A stretch of DNA of 64,000 nucleotides from an uncultured Alphaproteobacteria bacterium (GTDB lineage: Bacteria; Pseudomonadota; Alphaproteobacteria; Puniceispirillales; UBA1172): NCBI GenBank assembly GCA_958431225.1, contig OY288107.1:1887501-1951500 (forward strand), in the 5' to 3' direction. Below the pieces are notes generated by a model that made no database searches, was not told the DNA's origin, and saw only the letters and a program-made list of their open reading frames with translations. The translations under genes and the position numbers were made by a program. Each line of letters begins with the position of its first letter. The first letter of the stretch is position 1. Shown here piece after piece: positions 48,364-56,946 of the stretch.

Positions 48364-49205
48364 ACAACAAATCCTATGAGATCATCGCAGGGGATTGTTT
48401 AGAAGTCATGGATCGCATGATTCAATCTGGCGACCAGCAATTTGATTTGATTTTTGCAGACCCTCCTTACTTTCTTTCCAATGGCGGCATGACTTGCCAA
48501 AACGGCAAAGCGGTAAAGGTGGATAAAGGGGATTGGGATAAATCTAAGGGCGCGGAAGCCAATCACGAATTCAATACAGAATGGCTTAAAAGATGCCAAA
48601 AACTGCTTACACCCAATGGGAGCATCGTTGTATCTGGCACGCACCATGTCATCTTTTCTGTTGGTTATGCTATGCAACAATTAGAGATGAAGATATTGAA
48701 TTCCATCACGTGGGAAAAACCTAATCCGCCCCCGAATTTATCGTGTCGCTACTTTACCCATTCAACCGAGACTCTGATATGGGCGGCGAAAAATAAAAAA
48801 TCAAAGCACACTTTTAATTATCCGCTAATGCGGCAAATTAATGGCGGAAAACAAATGAAAGATGTGTGGAAATTTACCGCGCCTAGCAAAGAAGAAAAGC
48901 GATTCGGAAAACACCCAACGCAAAAACCAGAAAAATTGTTAGAAAGAATTATTTTAGCATCCACGAACGAATCAGATTGGGTTCTTGATCCGTTCAATGG
49001 TTCTGGCACGACTGCTGTGGCATCGTTGAGGCATAAGCGTAATTATGTTGGCATTGAGTTAGACGCTGACTATATTGCGCTCTCGCATAAGCGAATCGGC
49101 TCTATTGTGCCTTCGCAAAAAACAAATGAGGTTTCCACCAAACCCGCTTTTGGGAGCGATGACACCGCAAGCGTGGCGGTAGGATTATTTGCTGATTGGA
49201 AATAA
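48360..49205 (+). CDS. DpnA-like N6-adenine DNA methyltransferase, beta class, R-M cassette 3
   Basis: 281 residues. IFADPPYFLSNGGMTCQNGK (catalytic DPPY), KGDWDKS, TWEKPNPPPNLSCRYFTHST, GKQMKDVWKF, KHPTQKPEKLLERIILAST and LDPFNGSGTTAVASLRHKR are in the order and wording of the DpnA/M2.DpnII and MboII-type enzymes, which methylate adenine (DpnA in GATC). It differs from the cell-cycle enzyme CcrM, which has an extra C-terminal domain and different wording around the KTNPMPN segment. The last 35 residues lie outside the core. ATGA overlap with the nuclease. Its site is inferred to match that nuclease. Confidence 0.85.
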   Translation: MNNKSYEIIAGDCLEVMDRMIQSGDQQFDLIFADPPYFLSNGGMTCQNGKAVKVDKGDWDKSKGAEANHEFNTEWLKRCQKLLTPNGSIVVSGTHHVIFSVGYAMQQLEMKILNSITWEKPNPPPNLSCRYFTHSTETLIWAAKNKKSKHTFNYPLMRQINGGKQMKDVWKFTAPSKEEKRFGKHPTQKPEKLLERIILASTNESDWVLDPFNGSGTTAVASLRHKRNYVGIELDADYIALSHKRIGSIVPSQKTNEVSTKPAFGSDDTASVAVGLFADWK

Positions 49206-49219
49206 AATAGCAATTCCCC

Positions 49220-49252
49220 TATAATACCCCCCCCATAATGATGATGATGATG
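49220..49252 (+). repeat. TATAAT, C8 tract and (ATG)5 at the start of trhO
   Basis: TATAAT (49220-49225) is followed by eight C (49227-49234), ATA, and five in-frame ATG codons in tandem (49238-49252). Two more ATGs follow at 49256 and 49259. The promoter-like box would place the messenger start within or just after the C tract. Both simple repeats are prone to slippage. Confidence 0.7.
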
Positions 49253-50224
49253 ACCATGATGACCAACATGAACACCCCCACCCCGCCCATCCGCGTGATT
49301 GCGCTTTATCATTTTTTTGCTGTTGCTGACCCGCAAGTGCGCGCCGACCAGCTTTATGCGTTTTGCCGTGCGCGGGGGATTAAGGGGAGTTTGTTGTTGG
49401 CGCATGAGGGGGTTAATGGCACGGTTGCTGGGGTGCCTGATGCTATGGAGGCGTTTTGTGCGCGCCTCCGTTCTTGGCTTGGGGGGGATTTTGAGATTAA
49501 GGCTTCTTATGCGGATTCTATGCCGTTTCGCCGTCTTAAGGTTAAGGTTAAGCCGGAGATTGTTACCATGGGGCAGGCGGATATTGACCCTGCTTTGCAT
49601 CGAGGGACTTATGTTGATGCTGGGGATTGGAATGCGCTGATTAACGACCCTGATGTGATTCTGGTGGATACGCGCAATGATTATGAGGTTGCGCTGGGGA
49701 GTTTTGATGGGGCGCTTAACCCGCACACCTCTAGTTTTCGTGAATTTCCGGCTTGGCTGGCGGAACAGAAAGCGGTTTGGGAAAAATCCGGACGCACGCC
49801 TAAATTGGCTATGTTCTGCACTGGCGGGATTCGTTGTGAGAAATCCACCGCCCTTGCCAAGCGCATTGGCTTAAACGATGTCTATCACCTCAAAGGCGGG
49901 ATTCTGCGCTATTTGGAGGAAATCCCGGCGGAGCAGAGCCTTTGGCGGGGGGATTGTTTTGTTTTTGATGAGCGCGTGGCGGTGGGGCAGGGGCTTGCTT
50001 TGACCGATTACGTGCTTTGTTATGCTTGTCGGATGCCGCTTACCCCGGCGGATTGTCGCCACGCTGATTATGTGGAAGGGATTTGCTGCCGGCATTGCGT
50101 GGGGGACATGACCGATGCCAAACGCCGCCGCCACGCCGAACGGCAGAAACAGATGCGCCTCGCCAAAGCCCGTGGCACTGAACATCTCGGTGCGCCCCAC
50201 ACCAAAAAACGGCGCGTCAGCTAG
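49238..50224 (+). CDS. trhO: tRNA uridine(34) hydroxylase TrhO (rhodanese-like, YceA family)
   Basis: About 328 residues. An N-terminal domain (VIALYHFFAVADP, GIKGSLLLAHEGVNGTVAG) precedes a rhodanese domain (VILVDTRNDYEVALGSFDGALNP) with the active Cys in MFCTGGIRCEKSTA. The C-terminal Cys-rich part (YACRMPLTPADC, GICCRHCVGD) is also typical. TrhO performs oxygen-dependent hydroxylation of U34 in tRNAs. The precise start is uncertain because seven ATGs are stacked in frame; the family-like part begins near PPIRVIALYHF, and ATG 49268 would also serve. Wobble positions in the first half are nearly all G or T. Confidence 0.92.
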   Translation: MMMMMTMMTNMNTPTPPIRVIALYHFFAVADPQVRADQLYAFCRARGIKGSLLLAHEGVNGTVAGVPDAMEAFCARLRSWLGGDFEIKASYADSMPFRRLKVKVKPEIVTMGQADIDPALHRGTYVDAGDWNALINDPDVILVDTRNDYEVALGSFDGALNPHTSSFREFPAWLAEQKAVWEKSGRTPKLAMFCTGGIRCEKSTALAKRIGLNDVYHLKGGILRYLEEIPAEQSLWRGDCFVFDERVAVGQGLALTDYVLCYACRMPLTPADCRHADYVEGICCRHCVGDMTDAKRRRHAERQKQMRLAKARGTEHLGAPHTKKRRVS

Positions 50225-50246
50225 GCGCTATATGCGCCCAAATAAT

Positions 50247-50462
50247 TTAATCAATATCCTCATCCAAAATCGTCATTTGGAAATGATAGCACACTTCGCC
50301 ATCTTCATCGTCTTTGAACACAACCCCGACAAATTCACCGCCGACAGAAATTTCTGCTGAACTTTCGGCGACATCATCCGAACGTGGGCGCGCTTTGATG
50401 GTGTTGTTGGCAAAACGTTTTTGTAGATAGCGTTCAATTTGGTTGGCTTCACCGGCTTCCAT
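50247..50462 (-). CDS. DUF3126 family protein
   Basis: 71 residues, function unknown, characteristic of alphaproteobacteria. EANQIERYLQKRFANNTIKARPR, EISVGGEFVGVVFKDDEDGEVCYHFQMTIL is the whole domain in two halves. ATG 50462 is chosen because AAAGGAG lies just upstream at ideal distance; the frame is open to 50489. It follows the DUF2794 gene on the same strand at 19 bases. Confidence 0.87.
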   Translation of the reverse strand: MEAGEANQIERYLQKRFANNTIKARPRSDDVAESSAEISVGGEFVGVVFKDDEDGEVCYHFQMTILDEDID

Positions 50463-50481
50463 ATTGGGTCTCCTTTCGGGG

Positions 50482-50811
50482 TTAGCCATGCACTAATTGC
50501 GGCATGGTTTTTAATGGGTGCAGAATCGCTTCAATGCGTCCTGCGGTTTTGAGCGTTTTACGGCGGTCGCGTAGATGGTAAAGATACTGCCCTTTGATCT
50601 GTTGTTTTTCAATGGTAAAGATGGGTGTTTCCACGGCGGAACGATAGATAGAAAACACCGCCCTGCCTTCAAGGTGGTCAAGGGCATAATCGCGCCACGC
50701 CCCCATGGACACAAAGCGCGCATAGACATTCAAAATCTGATTGAGTTCATAACGGGAAAAATACCCGCGCTGATTCTTGTTTTTGCGTTTAGCCCATTCG
50801 CTTGATTGCAT
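50482..50811 (-). CDS. DUF2794 family protein
   Basis: About 109 residues, function unknown, alphaproteobacterial family. GYFSRYELNQILNVYARFVSMG, WRDYALDHLEGRAVFSIYRSA and PIFTIEKQQ, YHLRDRRKTL are family-like. ATG 50811 has AAAGG at seven bases; ATG 50817 is too close to it. The adjacent DUF3126 gene is also of unknown function. It is divergent from the YfgM-like gene, sharing an 87-base promoter gap. Confidence 0.85.
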   Translation of the reverse strand: MQSSEWAKRKNKNQRGYFSRYELNQILNVYARFVSMGAWRDYALDHLEGRAVFSIYRSAVETPIFTIEKQQIKGQYLYHLRDRRKTLKTAGRIEAILHPLKTMPQLVHG

Positions 50812-50898
50812 ATTCATGCCTTTCTTTGCTAGATTATCGCGTTGCTTTGCATTATGTTGCAATGATATGATGGCTTAGGTCAAGACTTGGGATACAGA

Positions 50899-51528
50899 AT
50901 GAGCGATATTTTTCACGAAATCAATGAAGAATTGAAAGCCGACCGCGCGCGTTTATTGATGCGCCGTTATGGTGGCTATGTGTTGGGGGGCGTCATAGCG
51001 CTAGTGCTGTTGGTGGGCGCGCGTCAGCTTTATGTGCAGTGGCAGGGGGCGCGGCTCAATGATTTAGCGAATCGCTATCAAGAGGCGATAACCGCGCCTG
51101 ATTCGGCGGCGTTGTTGGCGGGGTTAGCTGAAGAATCCGGGGGCTATGGGATGCTGGCGCGATTCGGTGCGGCGGCGGCACTCGCCGCAGAGGATAGCGA
51201 GGCGAGCGAACGGCTTTACCTAGAATTGGCGGAAGATAGCGGTATTGAGACCATCTACCGCGATGCGGCGCGTTGGTTATCGGTGGTCAATGCCGGCGAG
51301 GCGACATCGCTTGCCGAAAAATTGGCGCGGTTGGAGGCGATTGACAAAACCACGAGCCCATGGGCGTCGCTCATCAGCGAATGGCAGGTGGGGCTGGCGC
51401 TTGAAGGCGGCGATCTAGCAGGGGCGCGGCGCTATTTGGATGAATGGAAAGCGGGTGCAGAACCCCTAACCCCGCGCGCCCACGCCCGCCAACAATTACT
51501 CGAACAAGCCCTCAATAGCAGTCAATGA
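50899..51528 (+). CDS. YfgM-like TPR membrane protein
   Basis: About 209 residues. A cytoplasmic N-terminus (MSDIFHEINEELKADRARLL), one membrane helix (YVLGGVIALVLLVGAR) and a helical, Ala-rich periplasmic domain of TPR type, ending in a repeat LISEWQVGLALEGGDLAGARRYL. YfgM relatives associate with the SecYEG translocon and periplasmic chaperones. The order YfgM-like gene, bamB, der is conserved across proteobacteria, which supports the call. The stop overlaps the first in-frame ATG of bamB. Confidence 0.85.
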   Translation: MSDIFHEINEELKADRARLLMRRYGGYVLGGVIALVLLVGARQLYVQWQGARLNDLANRYQEAITAPDSAALLAGLAEESGGYGMLARFGAAAALAAEDSEASERLYLELAEDSGIETIYRDAARWLSVVNAGEATSLAEKLARLEAIDKTTSPWASLISEWQVGLALEGGDLAGARRYLDEWKAGAEPLTPRAHARQQLLEQALNSSQ

Positions 51529-51539
51529 GGATGCGCGAC

Positions 51540-52844
51540 ATGTTAAAACGATTTTGTTTCATGTGCCTGTTGGTGCTGGCGGCTTGCGGGGATAGTGATG
51601 ATGTGATTCTGCCCGGGGTGCGCACGGCGATTCTCACGGGTCAATCCCTGCCGACTACCGATGCCGATGCGAACGCCGAAGGCGCATTGCTAGGTGCGGC
51701 ATTGCCGAATGTGATTTATAGCCAAGCCGGCACCCTCGCCAACCATCAAGGCGGGCATCTGGCACTGGATTGGCCGCTGGAACGGGTATGGCGGGTGTCT
51801 ATCGGTGCGGGGGTGGAATTCGGCACGCTCATGGCGGCACCGGTTGCCGATAGGGCGCGTGTTTTTGGCGTGACCCCTGATGGGCAATTAAGCGCGGTGG
51901 AATTGCAAACCGGTGCGATGCTATGGCAGGTGCAGATTGCCCCCCGCCTTGATGAAACCCAGGGCAGTGTCAGTGGCGGTCTGGCGTTAGATGCCGGGCG
52001 GGTGTTCGCGCATGGAGGCGGGGCGGAATTGGTGGCGTATAATGCCGAATCGGGCAGTGAAAATTGGCGCATAGAATTTGATTTGCCGTTATTGGGCGCA
52101 CCGGTGGCGGCGGATGGGCGTGTTGCTGTGACTGATCTTGATGGCAGGCTTTATGTGCTATCGGCAAATGATGGCACCCGCCTATGGACGCGCCTTGGCA
52201 ATCCCGAAGCCACGCGGATTCTTGGGGGGGCATCGCCGGCATTGGCAGGGGGCGCGTTGGTGCTAGGCGGCACGGACGCTGAACTTTCGGTGCTTGATAT
52301 CAATCAAGGGACGTTTTTGTGGGGGGATAATCTGTCGGTAACAGCACCGCGCACGGCTCTGGACCGCATCAATAGCATTGTTGCCAATCCGGTCTATGCT
52401 GATGGGCTGATTCTAGCGGGGAGTATGTCGGGACGCTTTGTGGCGTTCAATGCGCGCACCGGGGCGAGCCTGTGGGAAGTGCCGTTAGCCACGCATCAAA
52501 TGCCGTGGGTGGCAGGCGAGACGATTTTTGCCGTCAGTGCCAAAGGGCGTGTCTATGCGTTGCGGCGACGTGATGGGGCGTTGCGTTGGTTGCAGGATCT
52601 ACCCGGGGCGGTAGCGATTGATGTGCCGGTATCGGCAGACCCCAATCGCTATGTCGGCCCCATCGTTGCCGGGGGGCGTGTGGTGGTCATTGACCAGAAC
52701 GGGCGGGGGCAGTTTTTGGATGCCGATAGCGGTGAAATTTTATCCAGCCATCCTTTTGGTGGCGCACAATCCGCCCCGCCGATTGTTGTTGGCGGGATGT
52801 TGATTCTCTTGAATGATAGCGGGTCTTTATCGGCTTATCGTTAG
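51540..52844 (+). CDS. bamB: Outer-membrane assembly lipoprotein BamB
   Basis: About 434 residues. A lipoprotein signal (FCFMCLLVLAACG, with the lipidation Cys after L-A-A) precedes a PQQ-type eight-bladed beta-propeller with repeated blades such as ELQTGAMLWQVQ, NAESGSENWRIEFD, NARTGASLWEVPL and RRDGALRWLQDL. BamB is an accessory subunit of the BAM complex that inserts outer-membrane beta-barrel proteins. ATG 51540 has TGAGG at nine bases; ATG 51525 and 51531 are in frame. Confidence 0.92.
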   Translation: MLKRFCFMCLLVLAACGDSDDVILPGVRTAILTGQSLPTTDADANAEGALLGAALPNVIYSQAGTLANHQGGHLALDWPLERVWRVSIGAGVEFGTLMAAPVADRARVFGVTPDGQLSAVELQTGAMLWQVQIAPRLDETQGSVSGGLALDAGRVFAHGGGAELVAYNAESGSENWRIEFDLPLLGAPVAADGRVAVTDLDGRLYVLSANDGTRLWTRLGNPEATRILGGASPALAGGALVLGGTDAELSVLDINQGTFLWGDNLSVTAPRTALDRINSIVANPVYADGLILAGSMSGRFVAFNARTGASLWEVPLATHQMPWVAGETIFAVSAKGRVYALRRRDGALRWLQDLPGAVAIDVPVSADPNRYVGPIVAGGRVVVIDQNGRGQFLDADSGEILSSHPFGGAQSAPPIVVGGMLILLNDSGSLSAYR

Positions 52845-52858
52845 GGGCGGGATGATGA

Positions 52859-54238
52859 ATGATGATGAATGATTTTGCGGCGGAATTTCGCATTGCTATT
52901 GTTGGACGCCCGAATGTTGGCAAATCCACTTTGTATAATCGGCTGACCGGGCGGCAACACGCGCTCGTGCATGACCGCCCGGGGGTGACGCGCGACCGCC
53001 GTGAAGGGGCGGGGCAACTAGCAGGATTACGCTTTCGGCTAATAGACACCGCCGGTTTGGAAGAAGCCAGCAGGGGCAGTTTAGAAGATAGAATGCGCCA
53101 GCAAACCGAATACGCCATCGCCCATAGCGATTTGACTCTATTGCTATTTGATGCGCGGGTGGGGCTGACCGAGGCGGATGTGTTTTTCGCTAATGCCATC
53201 AGACGTTCGGGGGCGGGGGTGATTGTTGTCGGCAATAAATGCGAGGGCAAAGCGGGGGCGGATGGCTTGACCGAGGCATGGCGTCTAGGTTTAGGACAGG
53301 CGGTAGGGGTTTCCGCCGAACACGGAGAAGGGCTAGGCGATCTTTACGATGCGTTGGTGGCACACGCAGAAGAAATGGGAAAATCGGACGCGCTCATGGG
53401 GGCGGATGAGGCGGAGGAATTTGACGCGGATGCCCCCCTACGCATCGCCATTATCGGGCGGCCGAATATGGGCAAATCCACTTTGGCGAATCACCTCATC
53501 GGCGCGGAACGTATGCTCACCGGGGCGGAGGCAGGGATTACCCGCGATGCTATTGAAATGCCGTTCAACTATGCGGGGCGTGCCATGATGCTGGTGGATA
53601 CGGCAGGGATGCGGCGCAAATCGCGCATTGATGACCAATTAGAAAAAGCCATGGTGGATGATGCGTTGCGGGCAATCCGTTTCGCGCAATTATGTATTTT
53701 ACTGATTGATTCGCGCGAAGAATTACATAAGCAAGATTTAGCCATCGCGCGCCTCGTGGTGGAGGAAGGACGCGGGCTCATCATCGGTGCCAATATGTGG
53801 GATGTGGCAAAGGATAAAGACGCCACGAAAAAAGAATTGCGCCATAAATTGGATGAATCGCTGGCACAAGTCAAAACCGTGCCACTAGTGCCGATTTCCG
53901 CACAGAAAGGCACCGGCATCGGCACATTGATGCACGAAGCTTTTACCATTTATGAAAGATGGAATCGGCGCATTGCCACGGCAAACCTCAATCGCTGGCT
54001 TGAAGCCAAGCTAGAAGCCCACCCCCCGCCTTTGGTGGAGGGGCGGCGGTTGCGCATCCGCTATGCCACGCAAGTCAAAACCCGCCCGCCAAGTTTCGCC
54101 TTTTTCGTCAGTCGCCCCGCCGAACTCCCCGCCCATTATATGCGCTATCTAGCGGCAGGGTTGCGCGCGGATTTTGATTTAGACGGCGTGCCGTTGCGGT
54201 TGATGATGCGCAAGGGCAAGAATCCTTACGTCAGTTGA
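52859..54238 (+). CDS. der: Ribosome-assembly GTPase Der (EngA)
   Basis: 459 residues with two tandem GTPase domains and a C-terminal KH-like domain. G1 motifs are GRPNVGKST near residue 18 and GRPNMGKST near residue 203, DTAG occurs in both domains, and NKCEG and a variant AN-x-WD (GANMWDVAKD) stand at the G4 positions. The KH-like region contains RWLEAKLEAHPPPL and RIRYATQVKTRPPSF. Der is needed for 50S maturation. Three ATGs are stacked at 52859, 52862 and 52865 within a GATGATGAAT direct repeat. The end overlaps the convergent SDR gene by 13 bases. Confidence 0.97.
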   Translation: MMMNDFAAEFRIAIVGRPNVGKSTLYNRLTGRQHALVHDRPGVTRDRREGAGQLAGLRFRLIDTAGLEEASRGSLEDRMRQQTEYAIAHSDLTLLLFDARVGLTEADVFFANAIRRSGAGVIVVGNKCEGKAGADGLTEAWRLGLGQAVGVSAEHGEGLGDLYDALVAHAEEMGKSDALMGADEAEEFDADAPLRIAIIGRPNMGKSTLANHLIGAERMLTGAEAGITRDAIEMPFNYAGRAMMLVDTAGMRRKSRIDDQLEKAMVDDALRAIRFAQLCILLIDSREELHKQDLAIARLVVEEGRGLIIGANMWDVAKDKDATKKELRHKLDESLAQVKTVPLVPISAQKGTGIGTLMHEAFTIYERWNRRIATANLNRWLEAKLEAHPPPLVEGRRLRIRYATQVKTRPPSFAFFVSRPAELPAHYMRYLAAGLRADFDLDGVPLRLMMRKGKNPYVS

Positions 54239-54936
54239 GTAGCATCCAAAACCTGCCCCTGATGCGGGCAGGTTTTGAGGCAAAGTTGCAAAAACGCCTC
54301 GGCAATGTCATCAGGGCTAGGCAGGGTAGATTTATCAATCCCCGGAAACGCCTCAGCAATCATATTGGTAGCAATGCGTCCGGGGCGGAGCATATTGACT
54401 TTATGCGGGGTCTGCACCAATTCCTCCGCCCACCCTTTCCCCAAAGATTCAAGCCCCGCCTTACTAGCGGCATACGCCCCCCAATAGGGGCGCATCGCAT
54501 CGGCGGCACCTGAACTCACAAGCACCGCACGTCCGGCATCGGATTGACGGAATAGGGGGTCTAGGTGATGGATGATGCGAAAACACGCGGTCAGATTGGT
54601 GGCAAGCACATCATCCCAAACCGCCTCATCCAAATGCGCGATGGGGGCGAGCATCCCCAACATCCCGGCATTCAAAATCATAATATCCAACCGCCCCCAA
54701 CGTTGTTGGATCGCCGCCGCTAATCTTGGCAGGGCAGGGCGGTCAAGCAAATCCATCACCACCAAAGTCGCACTGCCCCCGGCGTCACTAATCGCATCAT
54801 CCAATTCCACCAACCCGCCTTCAGTGCGGGCGGTAGCGATAATATGCGCGCCATTTTTGGCGAGGCATTTTGCTACCGCATAACCAATCCCCCGCGACGC
54901 CCCGGTCACTAACGCCACTTTATTTTTCAACTTCAT
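54226..54936 (-). CDS. Short-chain dehydrogenase/reductase (YciK-like)
   Basis: 236-residue classical SDR: ALVTGASRGIGYAVAKCL binds the nucleotide, LNAGMLG replaces the NNAG motif, and the catalytic residues are Ser in VLVSSGA with Tyr and Lys in YWGAYAASKAGLESLG. The C-terminus (VNMLRPGRIATNM) recalls E. coli YciK. Substrate unknown. It begins within the last bases of purF (4-base overlap), so it is the last gene of the cvpA-purF unit. Confidence 0.88.
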   Translation of the reverse strand: MKLKNKVALVTGASRGIGYAVAKCLAKNGAHIIATARTEGGLVELDDAISDAGGSATLVVMDLLDRPALPRLAAAIQQRWGRLDIMILNAGMLGMLAPIAHLDEAVWDDVLATNLTACFRIIHHLDPLFRQSDAGRAVLVSSGAADAMRPYWGAYAASKAGLESLGKGWAEELVQTPHKVNMLRPGRIATNMIAEAFPGIDKSTLPSPDDIAEAFLQLCLKTCPHQGQVLDATQLT

Positions 54937-56342
54937 TTAACCGAAACCCCTTTACCCGCATCGTGCGCGATGGGGTAATCGCCGGTAAAACATGCATCAC
55001 AAAATTGCGGTTCAGTGCCATCACGCGCGCGTTCCCCAAGGGCGCGGTAAAGCCCATCAAGCGAGATAAACGCCAAACTATCCACGCCGATATGTGCGGC
55101 AATTTCTGCCACATCCATTTGCGCGGCGATAAGTTTTTCGCGGTCGGGCGTATCCACCCCATAAAAACACGGATGCATGGTCGGCGGTGAGGCGATGCGG
55201 AGATGCACTTCCTCTGCCCCGGCTTGGCGCATCATATTGGCGATTTTCATGGAGGTCGTGCCACGGACGATAGAATCATCCACCAACACCACGCGCTTGC
55301 CTTCAACCATGTGGCGGTTGGCGTTGTGTTTCATTTTCACCCCCGCCTGCCGTCCGGCATCGGTGGGTTGAATAAAGGTGCGCCCGACATAGTGGTTGCG
55401 AATAATGCCAAAATCAAAAGGAATGTTGCTCGCCTCGGCATAGCCAAGCGCGGCAGGCACGCCCGAATCGGGGACCGGGACGATAACATCGGCGGCGATG
55501 TGGCTTTCGCTAGCGAGTTCCCTGCCGATATGTTTGCGCGCTTGATAGACGTGGTGTCCTTCAACGATGCTATCGGGACGCGAGAAATAGATATATTCAA
55601 AAATGCAAAAACGCGATGGCGCTGTCTTCAAAGGCTGGGTTGAGGTGATGCCGTCGCCATTGATCACCACCATTTCGCCCGGCGCAATATCGCGGATGAA
55701 TTCCGCCCCGATAATATCAAGCCCGCAAGTTTCCGAACTCACCACATACGCCTCGCCAATCTGCCCTAAACAAAGCGGGCGAATCCCATGCGGGTCGCGC
55801 ATGGCAATCAACCCTTGCGGACAAAGGCAGATGAGCGCATACGCCCCCTCTATCTGTTTCATCGCATCAATGAGGCGCAAATCGGGCGCGGGCTGATGCG
55901 AACGCGCCACCAAATGGATGATGACTTCGGTATCGGTGCTGCCCTGCATCAAACTGCCGGTTTCCACCAACGATTGCCGCAAGCGTTCGGCATTGGTCAA
56001 ATTACCATTATGCGCGAGGGCAAAACCGCCAAAACTCAATTCGGCAAAAAACGGCTGAATGTTTTGTAGATCCGACTGCCCGGTGGTGGAATAGCGGTTA
56101 TGCCCAATCGCCGCGCGCCCGATGAGGCGGTCTAAATGCCCGGATGCTGCATCAAAATTCTCGCCAACATGACCGATGCCCCGATGGCTGTGAAATTGCG
56201 CGCCTTCCATACTGACAATGCCGGCGGCTTCTTGCCCCCGATGTTGCAGGGCGTGGAGTCCTAATGCGGTATGGACGGCGGCTTCTTCACTGCCATAAAC
56301 GCCAAACACCCCACATTCCTCACGAAAAGCATCATCCCCCAT
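54933..56342 (-). CDS. purF: Amidophosphoribosyltransferase
   Basis: 469 residues from ATG 56342. First step of purine synthesis, converting PRPP to phosphoribosylamine with glutamine ammonia. A short propeptide (MGDDAFREE) would be cut to expose the catalytic Cys in ECGVFGVYG. The PRPP loop is VVLVDDSIVRGTTS. CDACFTGDYP at the C-terminus and an earlier Cys in FCIFEYIYFSRPDS fit the Bacillus-type enzyme with an oxygen-sensitive [4Fe-4S] cluster. GGAG lies at good spacing inside the end of cvpA, which excludes the longer frame to 56474. Confidence 0.97.
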   Translation of the reverse strand: MGDDAFREECGVFGVYGSEEAAVHTALGLHALQHRGQEAAGIVSMEGAQFHSHRGIGHVGENFDAASGHLDRLIGRAAIGHNRYSTTGQSDLQNIQPFFAELSFGGFALAHNGNLTNAERLRQSLVETGSLMQGSTDTEVIIHLVARSHQPAPDLRLIDAMKQIEGAYALICLCPQGLIAMRDPHGIRPLCLGQIGEAYVVSSETCGLDIIGAEFIRDIAPGEMVVINGDGITSTQPLKTAPSRFCIFEYIYFSRPDSIVEGHHVYQARKHIGRELASESHIAADVIVPVPDSGVPAALGYAEASNIPFDFGIIRNHYVGRTFIQPTDAGRQAGVKMKHNANRHMVEGKRVVLVDDSIVRGTTSMKIANMMRQAGAEEVHLRIASPPTMHPCFYGVDTPDREKLIAAQMDVAEIAAHIGVDSLAFISLDGLYRALGERARDGTEPQFCDACFTGDYPIAHDAGKGVSVK

Positions 56343-56901
56343 ATGCGTCTCCAACCTCCGATAGGGGGGCAATTTCATCCGGGAGTAGCGAATCATTTGG
56401 CGGGGGAATCTTGGAAATAATCTCATCCCCCATGCTTTCGGGGGTCTGTTCGGCGAGCCAGATGCTAACAACACGAATCACATCCATCGTCTTGGCTTCA
56501 CGCACGGCATGCGGCAAGCCGTCCTCATGTTGCACCAACAACAGCCCCGCCATATAAAACAGCGCGACAAGAATCACCCCCCGCCCCAAACCGAGCAAAA
56601 ACCCTAACGGGCGGTCAAAAAAATAAAAAACCACCGGACGCAAACGCGGGGTCAGCATCCCCGCCAACACCCCCCAGATGATTAAAACAACCATAAACGG
56701 CAAAGCAAAACTCAAAAGCCCCACCACATTAGCCGAAGGAATCGATGGCGCCAGCATATCAGAAATAAAACCCGACATCTGTTGGGATATAATCGCCGCG
56801 ACAATCAAGCCAATCAGCCCCAATATCTCGCGGATAGCCCCGCGCAGAAGCCCCAATACCCCCGATAGCACAATGATGCTAATAATCGCAATATCAAGCA
56901 T
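56332..56901 (-). CDS. cvpA: CvpA family membrane protein
   Basis: 189 residues, four hydrophobic segments (IAIISIIVLSGVLGLLRGAI, LIGLIVAAIIS, VVGLLSFALPFMVVLIIWGVL, GFLLGLGRGVILVALFYMAGLLL). The ending with RPLGFLLGLGRG is the family signature. CvpA was named for colicin V production and is linked to envelope homeostasis. Its place directly upstream of purF is conserved in many proteobacteria. A Pro/Glu-rich cytoplasmic tail of about 50 residues follows. Confidence 0.92.
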   Translation of the reverse strand: MLDIAIISIIVLSGVLGLLRGAIREILGLIGLIVAAIISQQMSGFISDMLAPSIPSANVVGLLSFALPFMVVLIIWGVLAGMLTPRLRPVVFYFFDRPLGFLLGLGRGVILVALFYMAGLLLVQHEDGLPHAVREAKTMDVIRVVSIWLAEQTPESMGDEIISKIPPPNDSLLPDEIAPLSEVGDAYGG

Positions 56902-56946
56902 AGCACCCCCTTTTACCCCAATGCGCCCCGAACACCAAGCCCGATT

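Noticed and set aside
48360..49205. Cell-cycle methyltransferase CcrM
   Set aside because: The wording around the catalytic and middle motifs (NLSCRYFTHST) is that of DpnA-type enzymes, and the extra C-terminal domain of CcrM is absent.
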